Origin: Kordia sp.
GTDB taxonomy: Bacteria; Bacteroidota; Bacteroidia; Flavobacteriales; Flavobacteriaceae
Length of the DNA stretch: 64,000 bases
Assembly (NCBI RefSeq): GCF_022447245.1
Contig: NZ_JAKVBC010000009.1
Coordinates: 1 to 64,000 of the forward strand
Reading direction: 5' to 3'
Below the pieces are notes generated by a model. It was not told the origin of the DNA. It was given only the letters and a program-made list of their open reading frames with translations, and searched no databases. The stretch's first letter is position 1, and the number at the start of each line of letters is the position of its first letter. The translations under genes were made by a program, and so were the position numbers. Positions 45,425-53,526 of the stretch are shown one piece after another.

Positions 45425-45453
45425 AAAAAGGAAGCTAATTTAGCTTCCTTTCA
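45425..45453. terminator. Terminator of thioredoxin gene
   Basis: Arms AAAGGAAGCTA and TAGCTTCCTTT, A run on the left and T-rich right; downstream of the minus-strand thioredoxin stop. Confidence 0.8.
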
Positions 45454-45474
45454 TAATTTTTATATGTAATAGAA

Positions 45475-46221
45475 TTACATTTCTTCAATAATTTTTTCAA
45501 TCAACTCTGTGGTTGAAGTATATGCAAGGCCTTCTTTTTTAGCAATATCAATTGCTTGTTTGGCTCTCTTTAATGCTTTGTTATAATTCCCTGTTTTATA
45601 TAATAATGCTGCATGTGTATCTACATTATAATAGTTTTTTTCTAGCTCAATAGAACGTTCTACAGCCTTGATGGATCTTAGTAAAATCTTCACATTATCT
45701 TGTGTTTTATAAGCATTCCAAGCTAGAGAATTCAGTTTAGAAGAAGAGTTCCAAATTGAATCAATATTTGCTTGACTAAAATCATTTACATCAAAACTAT
45801 TGCCATCTGTTTCCGTAGATTCGATGACTGTTTCTTCTATTTCAACTTCACTTTTCATGTATTTTTTAATCAAACCTTCCATACGCACTTTACTCATCGC
45901 TCCTTCAATTTGTTCTAAATTAGAGCTGTTTTTAATGAATAAATACGTTGGCATAGCGGAAATTTCTAAAGCGTCATCTACCTGACTTTTATCTACGTCA
46001 ATCTTATAAAAATCAACGCGATCTTTGTATTTGGCATCCAACTCTTTCATAATTGGATCCATACGTTTACAAGGTCCACACCAAGTTGCATAAAAATCTA
46101 ACACTATCAATCGATCATTGTTTACGAGTAGCTTTGATTCAGCATCATCGTCAGATAGCTCAGTTTGCGCAAAGGAGGGAATTGCAAAGCAAAGCATCAA
46201 TAAAAGCAATACTTTTTTCAT
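45475..46221 (-). CDS. Exported thioredoxin-fold protein with C-terminal TPR-like region
   Basis: 248 aa from the ATG at 46221 (MKKVLLLLMLCFAIPSFAQ, signal peptide); an upstream ATG adds 11 residues. The thioredoxin domain (~25-120) has the redox motif FYATWCGPCKRMDPIMKEL and cis-Pro region ISAMPTYLFIK. The ~100-residue C-terminus is helical and TPR-like (AALLYKTGNYNKALKRAKQA). A periplasmic disulfide reductase or isomerase-type role is expected. It is divergent from the ferritin-like/MNIO cluster and could serve its thiol chemistry, but that is only proximity. Confidence 0.88.
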   Translation of the reverse strand: MKKVLLLLMLCFAIPSFAQTELSDDDAESKLLVNNDRLIVLDFYATWCGPCKRMDPIMKELDAKYKDRVDFYKIDVDKSQVDDALEISAMPTYLFIKNSSNLEQIEGAMSKVRMEGLIKKYMKSEVEIEETVIESTETDGNSFDVNDFSQANIDSIWNSSSKLNSLAWNAYKTQDNVKILLRSIKAVERSIELEKNYYNVDTHAALLYKTGNYNKALKRAKQAIDIAKKEGLAYTSTTELIEKIIEEM

Positions 46222-46445
46222 AAGAATAAATTTAATTTGTTTTAAATGTAACATAAAAAAATCATGCCAAAAAATTTTATTAATTATTTTGGTGATTAGA
46301 TATTTTCTTAAATATCAAACGATTAATTATTATTTGAATTGTATCTAAATTAGGTTCGTATGTGTGAATTACGTAATTCTACTTGGCTTTTTTGAAAAAA
46401 CATCCGTTAAATTTATGGATACCATATAACAAAACTAACCACATT

Positions 46446-47948
46446 ATGAATGGATTACTCTTTCAGTTACCTAAAACGGTAACTAAGTCAAATCTCAAAC
46501 AAGCAATGCAACAAGCTATTGAAATTGAGATTGCTACGATTCCCGTCTACTTATACACCTATTATTCCATAAACAGAGTTCCTTGTCAGTCTGGTATAGA
46601 AACCCAAATTCTAGCAGACATGAAGGCAACTCAAAAAGGAAAGAAAAACAGAAAAACGGATGCGCAATTGCAAGAAGCAGCACAACAGTTAGCTTTGGAT
46701 ATCATGGTTTTTGCCAACAAAGCAGGCGCATTGATTATGAGTGTTGCCGTAGAAGAAATGTTACACATGTCATTATCTTCAAATATTAAAAATGCATTAA
46801 AGCCTCCGTATGGTGGTACTCCAGAATTGGTCGGAAAAACACCAAAAGTTTGGCCAGCATATTTGCCAGGACACATCCCTGGATTTCCAATTAATCGAGG
46901 GAAATTAAACAAAGAACAATTACATGCTTTCCTATTAATTGAAAGTCCATTACCATTTACAGGCGGAAAAGAAAAAGGGAATGCCATTGAATACACAACA
47001 ATTGGAGCATATTATGATATGATTATAAAGTGTATAAATGACGAGTTAAAAGACTCTGATTTTAATGGTGATGCTCCACAATTGGTGCCTGGGAAAGGAT
47101 ATTATGCGCAAAATAATATCGATACAGTATATTACGATAAAGATCATAAAGCACAGTTTCCAAATGATGAACACAGTGGTGGATTGATTCATGTAAAGGA
47201 TAAAAAATCTGCAGTGTATGCGATGGACGAAATTGTTGAACAAGGAGAAGGTGCAAGTTTCGAAATAAATATTGACGGAAAAAAAGATAAAATAGTAGGC
47301 GATCATTTAACACCTACTGGAGAAGTTGTGTGTCCATTATTCCCTTTAGGAAGCGGAATGACAAATCCGTTAGATTATGATGATCATGAGGCTGACCATG
47401 AATTATCGCATTTTGATAAATTCTTAGAAGTGTACTGTACGATTGAACGTAAAAATCACGAATTAAATACTTTTCTAAACACGAAAGATTTTGACTTTAC
47501 GAAATACTTTGTAAGAGACCTTCCAACCAATCCAAGCACTTCTGATTATCCAAAAGCAATTCAAGATGTTTCCAATCTAACGAATGCAATTTATACATAC
47601 ATCTTTGTGATGGCAGAAGCATGTTATAAAACTGCTGGTCATAAACAATATGAAATCTTTATGTTTGGAATTCACAAATCTATGATTTGGTTATTAGACA
47701 ATTTGTGTGGGACAATGGCAAAATTAAATTATACAGATAGTCATGGTCAAACGCAAAATGTTGCGGCAACTCTAGAGGATTACAATTTTGATCCTTCATC
47801 AAGTCCAAAATCTCAAATAATCGACTTAGCAGGAATTGCTATAGCATCAAGTTCTATAGTCTCTCAAGGCTTATTAGATAGAATTAAAGACCTGCCAGAT
47901 GTGCCTTTAGAAGCTTATTTAGTTGAAAACAATAAAGGGATTATGTAA
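46446..47948 (+). CDS. Ferritin-like protein of the VioB/PF12902 type, cluster gene 1
   Basis: 500 aa from the ATG at 46446 (MNGLLFQLPKTVTKSNLKQA); a longer frame begins upstream but does not add family sequence. Residues ~15-200 form the ferritin-like domain: AIEIEIATIPVYLYTYYSI and VEEMLHMSLSSNIKNAL, with Glu-x-x-His type diiron ligands. A second helical region follows (HELSHFDKFLEVYCTIE, GHKQYEIFMFGIHKSMIWL). The family includes the iminophenyl-pyruvate dimer synthase of violacein biosynthesis, but here it heads a cluster with a Cys-rich protein and a DUF692 enzyme. A role in oxidation or metal handling of the Cys-rich product is inference. Confidence 0.82.
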   Translation: MNGLLFQLPKTVTKSNLKQAMQQAIEIEIATIPVYLYTYYSINRVPCQSGIETQILADMKATQKGKKNRKTDAQLQEAAQQLALDIMVFANKAGALIMSVAVEEMLHMSLSSNIKNALKPPYGGTPELVGKTPKVWPAYLPGHIPGFPINRGKLNKEQLHAFLLIESPLPFTGGKEKGNAIEYTTIGAYYDMIIKCINDELKDSDFNGDAPQLVPGKGYYAQNNIDTVYYDKDHKAQFPNDEHSGGLIHVKDKKSAVYAMDEIVEQGEGASFEINIDGKKDKIVGDHLTPTGEVVCPLFPLGSGMTNPLDYDDHEADHELSHFDKFLEVYCTIERKNHELNTFLNTKDFDFTKYFVRDLPTNPSTSDYPKAIQDVSNLTNAIYTYIFVMAEACYKTAGHKQYEIFMFGIHKSMIWLLDNLCGTMAKLNYTDSHGQTQNVAATLEDYNFDPSSSPKSQIIDLAGIAIASSSIVSQGLLDRIKDLPDVPLEAYLVENNKGIM

Positions 47949-47966
47949 TTTAAAAAGTGTAAAAAA

Positions 47967-48758
47967 ATGAAAGATTTTAAATATAGCGCATTAAACAGTT
48001 GCGGAGCAAATAGTTGTAGCAAATCAAGTTCGAGCGGACCTAATAATTGCGGAAGCAGTAGTGGCGCATCAAATGGATGTGGAAGCAGTGGAAGTAGTGG
48101 TTCAAATGGTTGTGGAAGTAGCGGAGGATCTTCTAACGGTTGTGGAGGCTCAAGTACACCATCAAAACAAAAAGACATTGCAGTGCCTTTAGAATTGCAT
48201 GCATGTATGGGATTAAACGCTTGTAAAGGGCATGATCGCTTTGGAACCAATGGTTGTGCTGGTTCTGGATATTGTGCAACCCAAGTTCATAGTTGTCATA
48301 CTTTAAACAATTGCCGTGGTCAAGGTGGTTGTGGATTGTATGGAGATACCGAAGAGCAATGCCGCCCTGGAGCCAATGACTGTGCATGGCAAGGAAGTTG
48401 TGGAACACCAATTCCTGCAGAACGTTTTATTACCCAAGGACCAAATAAAGGAAGAAGTGTGTGGCAGTTGGCTCGCAAGCTTTTTGAAGAGCGCATGGAT
48501 AAATCGCGTAGAACGGTAAAAGATGCACCTTTTCAATATGGACCGCCAATCAAATGGTTGCGTGCAAACGGAAGAGGAGAATCTTGTGGAAGTAGTGGAG
48601 ATAAATATTGTTCTTTTGGATTAAACAACCCAGAGAAAAGCGCCAATGAATTTTGTCTAGAAAGCAGTAAAGAAATCAACAATACGCTTGAAAATTGCGG
48701 TTGTGATGATGATAAAAAGAAAAAGAAATCCTCAAAGAAGAAAGCTGCTAAAAAGTAA
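47967..48758 (+). CDS. Cys-rich candidate precursor protein, cluster gene 2
   Basis: 263 aa with 21 Cys and no signal peptide. Residues ~1-65 are Ser/Gly/Asn low complexity with periodic NGCGSSG units. Residues ~75-150 hold a Cys core spaced mainly CX5C or CX6C: HACMGLNACKG, GCAGSGYCATQ, CHTLNNCRGQGGCG, CRPGANDCAWQGSC. A non-Cys region follows (SVWQLARKLFEERMDKSRRT, VKDAPFQYGPPIKWLR), then four-five Cys (ESCGSSGDKYCSFG, ENCGCDDD) and a Lys-rich tail. It stands directly before a DUF692 (MNIO) enzyme and DUF2063 partner, so it is the natural substrate of that pair: MNIO enzymes modify Cys in peptides. Much longer than known precursors (~50-100 aa). Confidence 0.82.
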   Translation: MKDFKYSALNSCGANSCSKSSSSGPNNCGSSSGASNGCGSSGSSGSNGCGSSGGSSNGCGGSSTPSKQKDIAVPLELHACMGLNACKGHDRFGTNGCAGSGYCATQVHSCHTLNNCRGQGGCGLYGDTEEQCRPGANDCAWQGSCGTPIPAERFITQGPNKGRSVWQLARKLFEERMDKSRRTVKDAPFQYGPPIKWLRANGRGESCGSSGDKYCSFGLNNPEKSANEFCLESSKEINNTLENCGCDDDKKKKKSSKKKAAKK

Positions 48759-48777
48759 ATAGTAGTATAATATAATA

Positions 48778-48908
48778 CGTCATTGCGAGAATTTTGCGCA
48801 TTGAGCGAATGTGAAATGCAAAATTCGTGGTAATCTGTGAGTTTCAAAAACATTACATTTTTTTGATATAAACAGATTGCTTCGTCTTACTTCTTCGCAA
48901 TGACGTAT
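48778..48908. repeat. Dispersed inverted-repeat element, copy 2, inside the MNIO cluster
   Basis: Ends CGTCATTGCGAG and CGCAATGACG flank ~110 bases with AGATTGCTTCGTC. It belongs to the family of copies at 16964-17049 and 50766-50849. It separates the Cys-rich gene from the MNIO gene and is able to form a long stem in the transcript, which could set unequal expression of the substrate and enzymes. Confidence 0.8.
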
Positions 48909-48936
48909 TAAAAAAGCAAAAGTAGCCAACAAAATA

Positions 48937-49869
48937 ATGAAACAAAAAGTACAAGAACTTCCCGATTTAGGCTTAGGATTAGGGCTGCGTGGAGAACATT
49001 TCAATCATATACTAGAACATCGGCCAGCGGTAGATTGGTTTGAAATTATTTCCGAGAACTTTATGGATTCTGGTGGACGACCACGTTATGTGTTGGATCA
49101 AATTGCAGAAAAGTATCCAATTGTTATGCACGGCGTTTCTATGTCAATTGGTAGTACAGATCCATTGAATTTTGAATATCTAAAAGGCTTAAAAAAACTA
49201 GCTGATGAAATCAATCCGAAGTGGATCAGTGATCATTTGTGTTGGACAGGTGTATTGAGTCTTAACTCGCACGATTTATTACCTGTAGTTTTAAATGAAG
49301 AAAGTCTGCAACTCATAACTACTAAAATAAAACAAGTACAAGACTATCTAGAACGCCCGTTAATTCTAGAAAACCCAAGTACCTATTTAACCTTTCAGCA
49401 ATCTACTATTCCTGAATGGCAGTTTTTAAAATACATGGTTGAAGAAACGAATTGTGGCTTATTACTCGATGTAAATAATGTGTATGTGTCTTCGTTTAAC
49501 AATGAATTTGATCCTATTGAATATATAGAAGGTTTGCCATTCGAAAGTATTGTACAAATGCATTTAGCAGGACATCAGCATAATGGCGATCATATCATTG
49601 ATACACATGATAGTCCTGTGGTAGATCCTGTCTGGGAATTATTCAGTTTGGCTTGGGAACGCACTGGTGGAACATCAACTTTATTGGAATGGGACGGAAA
49701 TATTCCAGAATTTGATGTTTGTCATGAAGAATTGCTCAAAGCGAAAAACTATATGGATGGTTTCAAAAAACAATTTGTAAGGTCTGAAGCTATTCAGAAA
49801 GATGAGCAAATGGTTTCCAATCCGATAGATTTTTTAGTGTCGAATGTAGCGAAAGATTTTGTAGAGTAA
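48937..49869 (+). CDS. DUF692 / MNIO family peptide-modifying enzyme, cluster gene 3
   Basis: 310 aa, TIM-barrel multinuclear non-haem iron oxidative enzyme. Motifs in order: GLGLGLRGEHFNHIL, DWFEIISENFMDSGGRP, metal-ligand His in VMHGVSMSIGSTDPLN, WISDHLCWTG, LENPSTYLTF, GLLLDVNNVYVSS, VQMHLAGHQHNGDHIIDTHD and LEWDGNIPEF. Known family members oxidise Cys to oxazolone, thiooxazole or related groups, often with a partner such as MbnC or DUF2063. Start ATG 48937 follows the repeat. Its stop overlaps the ATG of the DUF2063 gene (TAATG). Confidence 0.93.
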   Translation: MKQKVQELPDLGLGLGLRGEHFNHILEHRPAVDWFEIISENFMDSGGRPRYVLDQIAEKYPIVMHGVSMSIGSTDPLNFEYLKGLKKLADEINPKWISDHLCWTGVLSLNSHDLLPVVLNEESLQLITTKIKQVQDYLERPLILENPSTYLTFQQSTIPEWQFLKYMVEETNCGLLLDVNNVYVSSFNNEFDPIEYIEGLPFESIVQMHLAGHQHNGDHIIDTHDSPVVDPVWELFSLAWERTGGTSTLLEWDGNIPEFDVCHEELLKAKNYMDGFKKQFVRSEAIQKDEQMVSNPIDFLVSNVAKDFVE

Positions 49870-50687
49870 TGGAGATTAAAAGAGATACAGCAAGTGAAGT
49901 AGCAGCAAAAACATTTTCAGAAATTCAACACTGGATGCAACATCAATTAATGCATCCACAATTTGGAGGTGATTGTGAAACGTATGTGAAATCTACTTCC
50001 AAACTTTCCGCCAAACAACATTTACAAATTTATCAACGTAGTTATATTGCACGATTGCGCGATTGTATGGAAGCGCAATTTCCAGCTTTAAAACATGCTT
50101 TAGGAAGACCGTTATTTTTACAATTTACCGATTTGTATTTGCTAGAATATCCTTCCAAAAGCTACACTTTAGGTGATTTGGGACAATCTTTTGGGAAATT
50201 TCTAGTAGAAACACGTCCAGACAAAGATGCTGAGGTTAAAGAATCATGGCCAGATTTTATGATAGAATTGGCAGACTTTGAATTTTTAGTCAATACGAGT
50301 TTCGATGAAAAAGCAGATGAAAATTACCAAAAAGCAACATCAAAAACGAACGAAGAGGAATTGGAATTAGTTCCAGTATTTCACTTGTTAAAACATGACT
50401 TTCCCATCAGCTCTTATTACAAAGCCGCAGTAAATGATCGCAATCCAGAATTGCCATTTGCAGAAGAAAGCTATTCTGCATTATTACGTCATAATTACAG
50501 ATTGGGACTTTTTGAAATATATCCTATTCAATATCAATTCTTGATGAAATTCAAAACAACAAAATCTATAAGTAGCGCAAAGCAGTTTCTAATAGATCAA
50601 TTCAATATTGATAAGAAAGAACTCGAAAGTCATTGGCAACAATGGAAAGCAAAATGGTTGGAAGAAGGTTTTTTCATCAAGAAATAA
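49869..50687 (+). CDS. DUF2063 (PF09836) partner protein, cluster gene 4
   Basis: 272 aa. N-terminal DUF2063 domain: IQHWMQHQLMHPQFGGDCET, LSAKQHLQIYQRSYIARLRD, CMEAQFPALKHALGRPLFLQ, followed by YLLEYPSKSYTLGDLGQSFG and a C-terminal helical region. In characterised pairs this type of protein binds the leader peptide and escorts it to the MNIO. Stop/start overlap with the MNIO gene shows translational coupling. Last gene of the cluster; repeat copy 3 follows. Confidence 0.9.
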   Translation: MEIKRDTASEVAAKTFSEIQHWMQHQLMHPQFGGDCETYVKSTSKLSAKQHLQIYQRSYIARLRDCMEAQFPALKHALGRPLFLQFTDLYLLEYPSKSYTLGDLGQSFGKFLVETRPDKDAEVKESWPDFMIELADFEFLVNTSFDEKADENYQKATSKTNEEELELVPVFHLLKHDFPISSYYKAAVNDRNPELPFAEESYSALLRHNYRLGLFEIYPIQYQFLMKFKTTKSISSAKQFLIDQFNIDKKELESHWQQWKAKWLEEGFFIKK

Positions 50688-50765
50688 TGAATTGACATTA
50701 AAAGCACAAATCGTCAGATTGATTGGTGAATCTTAGATTCGTTGTATCGAGATTTACTATGAATT

Positions 50766-50849
50766 GTCATTACGAGGAGGGAAAAACGAAGTAGTCTTTA
50801 CAATTAAGAAGCAGATTACCACAAGTTTTCGAAACTTTCACAATGACAT
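50766..50849. repeat. Dispersed inverted-repeat element, copy 3
   Basis: CATTACGAG (50768-50776) and CAATGACA (50841-50848) ends with GAAGTAGTC and GCAGATTACC inside; shares ends and core words with the copies at 16964-17049 and 48778-48908. It follows the DUF2063 gene. Confidence 0.7.
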
Positions 50850-50868
50850 TTCTAACAAGTTTAAAAAT

Positions 50869-51444
50869 CTAATGATCTAAACCTTCAAAGCTAAAAGAAG
50901 TATTTACTTTAATTGCGCCATCAATCAAAATTGTAGCACGCTTTATCACTACGAGAACACTATCTTTTTGCTTGTATTTTGAATTTATTAAAGAAGTGTA
51001 ATATATCTTTTGGGTAATAATGCTATCATTTTGTGATTGCATTTCACCAGAAAATTTTAAGTCTTCGATTGCAATCGTTTTGATAGAATCCGAAAGCGCC
51101 GTATTAAACTTATTAGAATCCGCCAATTGTTCTTTAATCGTTTCTGCAAATTCAGGATGTTTTGTCGCTAAAAGTTGAGCTTCATAATTGTCTTGTAATT
51201 TAGTTGAAATTTCAGCATTTAAGTCCTTTACATCAAAATTGGAAGTGCTGAACTTGAAACTTTCGCTGTTAAGCTTATCGTCCAAATCAGATAACCCATT
51301 TCCATCAAAACGATCTTTATCAATTGTATATCGATACGAATTAGAATCTTCTGTGGGAGACGGTGCATTCTCAGATTTAGAAGAAAATTGGTTGCATGAA
51401 ATACACAATAAGAAACCGAATATGTACAATAGCTTTTTCATCAT
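50869..51444 (-). CDS. Lipoprotein of unknown function
   Basis: 191 aa. Lipoprotein leader (MMKKLLYIFGFLLCISC, lipobox Cys at ~17) followed by a Ser/Asn-rich linker and a domain with EAQLLATKHPEFAETIKEQL, then DSIITQKIYYTSLINSKYKQ and DSVLVVIKRATILIDGAIKV. No family recognised. It overlaps the stop/start of the preceding gene by four bases (51441-51444), so the two are translationally coupled. Confidence 0.72.
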   Translation of the reverse strand: MMKKLLYIFGFLLCISCNQFSSKSENAPSPTEDSNSYRYTIDKDRFDGNGLSDLDDKLNSESFKFSTSNFDVKDLNAEISTKLQDNYEAQLLATKHPEFAETIKEQLADSNKFNTALSDSIKTIAIEDLKFSGEMQSQNDSIITQKIYYTSLINSKYKQKDSVLVVIKRATILIDGAIKVNTSFSFEGLDH

Positions 51445-52352
51445 TGAATCATAAATTTAAGTTTCACAATCTTATTGTTTGCATAGACTTTATCCAAAAT
51501 CTGCATCTTTTTTAAACTACTTGTTGGAATGGTTAATAAATTGATAAATTCCTTTTTAGTATACATTTCAATCCCCAAATTATTTTTAAAAACACGGTAA
51601 ATTTGTGCTTTCTCAGCAATCAATCCATTCAATTGTGCGCGACGCCTTTGCCAATCATCTTTATTGCCATTTGCATAATATAAAAGCATTAACGCATAAT
51701 CGTCTGTTTGTAATTGTACATTTTTATGCGAACTCGAATTGATATGTCGCAGAATGGTATCTGTTTTATGATAAGGCGATTTGACAACAAACTTTAATTG
51801 CTTTTCAGAAGTTGCATACGTAAAACAACCCAAACTATCAGTTTTAAAATACAAAGAAGATTCATTCTCTCGAATCACTTCAATATCTAATGAAATTTTT
51901 GTAATTGCTGCTCGTTGATCGGCATCCGTAAAACAAAATGTAAAAGTATTTTCAGATGGGTATAAGCTATATACGCCAAACGCAAGTAATGGAAGTAATA
52001 AGAATAACCAAATTAATTTTGGAAAACGCTTAGTGCTTTTTTCAATTTCAGTTCCCGCTTCAACTTCTCCACCTTGTTGTACAAAATCATTCCAATTCTC
52101 ATAACCAACATATACACTTAATAAGTTAAGCATGTCAATACGTGGCAACTTTTCAGCATCATTCTTAATATAGGTGTAAAACCATTTTTCACTAATGCTT
52201 CCTTTTGTTTTACTACGTAAATCTTCTTGAAAATCTGCAATGGTACTTCCTTTCCACTCACGAATATCGCTTGAAGCCGAGTGCGAAGCAAGAAAAGTAG
52301 CAGCAATTTGTTGTTTTAAACGTAAAAAGTGATATGTTTTATCTGTGTTCAA
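51441..52352 (-). CDS. Single-pass membrane protein with cytoplasmic N-domain
   Basis: 303 aa. The N-terminal ~90 residues are cytoplasmic (ISEKWFYTYIKNDAEKLPRI, YVGYENWNDFVQQ), the shape of a helical domain often seen before the membrane helix in Bacteroidota proteins. A helix follows (LIWLFLLLPLLAFGVYSL, ~112-130). The periplasmic part (~135-303) includes CFTDADQRAAITKI and YTKKEFINLLTIPTSSLKKM. No family is certain. The architecture is like a signal-transducing membrane protein, paired with the lipoprotein downstream. Divergent from the DUF4349 gene. Confidence 0.68.
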   Translation of the reverse strand: MNTDKTYHFLRLKQQIAATFLASHSASSDIREWKGSTIADFQEDLRSKTKGSISEKWFYTYIKNDAEKLPRIDMLNLLSVYVGYENWNDFVQQGGEVEAGTEIEKSTKRFPKLIWLFLLLPLLAFGVYSLYPSENTFTFCFTDADQRAAITKISLDIEVIRENESSLYFKTDSLGCFTYATSEKQLKFVVKSPYHKTDTILRHINSSSHKNVQLQTDDYALMLLYYANGNKDDWQRRRAQLNGLIAEKAQIYRVFKNNLGIEMYTKKEFINLLTIPTSSLKKMQILDKVYANNKIVKLKFMIQ

Positions 52353-52486
52353 TTAAAATGTAAAAATCAGATAATCAGTTATTTGTATTTTGTAAAATAA
52401 TTTACAAAGCCATTACAAGTTATTTACAAAGCTTCTTGTAGAAACTCCGATAGGTTTGTATTCGTAATCCTTAAAAATATAAAATT

Positions 52487-53416
52487 ATGAATGCAAATAC
52501 ATTAAAACAAGCAGTAAAATCTACACTATATATTTTTCTAGTATTAATTTATATATCCTGTAATGGAAATAGTTCTGATGCTTTTAAAGAACAACTTACG
52601 TTAGAAAATGTAGATTTAAAAAATGATTATGATGGAGTAGAAGATAATGCTCCAACTACATATAAATATGATGCAGATTTTAAAGGAAAAGATAAAGGCT
52701 TTGCATATACACAACCTAAAACAGATCAAACTTTATCTTCAAACATTCCAAGCAATTTAAAAATTATCAAAACCGCAAGTACGCGTTATAAAGTAAAAAA
52801 TATTGAACAAGCACTTGTAAATATTAAGCAAATGATGAATTTACATGGAGGTTATATTTCTGAATTGCGGTATGATAACAATTACAACGAAAAGAAAAAT
52901 AGATTCACGATAAAAATTCCAAAAGAAAATTTTGATACAGTTTTGGATGGTATTCAAAAATTTGCTGAACAAACCGATTATGTAAACATTTCAACAACTG
53001 ATGTTACCGAAAAATACTTAGATGCACAAACACGTTTACAAACAAAGCTAGAAGTAAAAGAGCGTCTGGAAGCTGTATTACGTAAAAATGCAAAAACAGT
53101 CAAAGACATTCTGGCAACAGAAAACCAATTGCGCGTTATTCAAGAAGAAATTGAAGTGGTACAAGGAAAATTAAAATACATGAGCAATAGAGTTGCATTC
53201 AGTACAATACAAGTTGAGATTTATGAAACTATCGAGTACAAAGAACAGCCAGTTGCTTATAAAAAAGGATTTGGCACTAAACTTAAAGAAAGTTTATTGA
53301 CAGGTTGGAATTTTATTCAAGAGCTATTGTTAGGAATTTTATCAATATGGCCAATTGTAATACTAGTTGTTGTTGGATTGATCTTTTTAAGAAGATGGAG
53401 AAAACTTAGAAAATAA
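52487..53416 (+). CDS. DUF4349 domain lipoprotein with C-terminal membrane helix
   Basis: 309 aa. Lipobox in IFLVLIYISCNGNSS (Cys ~25). The DUF4349 domain is KIIKTASTRYKVKNIEQALV, LHGGYISELRYDNNYNEKKN, FTIKIPKENFDTVLDGIQKF, VTEKYLDAQTRLQTKLEVKE and IQVEIYETIEYKE, with a coiled-coil central part. A membrane helix (IWPIVILVVVGLIFL) and basic tail end it, a family trait. Function unknown; envelope-associated. A stem at 53438-53472 follows. Confidence 0.85.
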   Translation: MNANTLKQAVKSTLYIFLVLIYISCNGNSSDAFKEQLTLENVDLKNDYDGVEDNAPTTYKYDADFKGKDKGFAYTQPKTDQTLSSNIPSNLKIIKTASTRYKVKNIEQALVNIKQMMNLHGGYISELRYDNNYNEKKNRFTIKIPKENFDTVLDGIQKFAEQTDYVNISTTDVTEKYLDAQTRLQTKLEVKERLEAVLRKNAKTVKDILATENQLRVIQEEIEVVQGKLKYMSNRVAFSTIQVEIYETIEYKEQPVAYKKGFGTKLKESLLTGWNFIQELLLGILSIWPIVILVVVGLIFLRRWRKLRK

Positions 53417-53437
53417 AATCTAAGAAACTACAATCAC

Positions 53438-53472
53438 AAACTGACGGTTCTAATTCCCGAAATCGTCAGTTT
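53438..53472. terminator. Stem-loop after DUF4349 gene
   Basis: Arms AAACTGACG and CGTCAGTTT with a 17-base loop. Its right arm ends at the base before the ATG at 53473, so that ATG is an unlikely start for the next gene. Confidence 0.6.
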
Positions 53473-53526
53473 ATGAATGATTTATTGCTATTTCTTTTCA
53501 AAACAAATATGTACTTTTGTGATACC

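Noticed and set aside
47915-48250. Minus-strand Pro-rich frame opposite the Cys-rich gene
   Set aside because: Shadow of the Gly/Ser/Cys codon bias of the real gene; Pro/Leu-rich low complexity without family signal.
53473-53526. ATG at 53473 as start of the SprT-like gene
   Set aside because: It abuts the right arm of a stem-loop and adds residues outside the family pattern; GTG at 53527 fits better.
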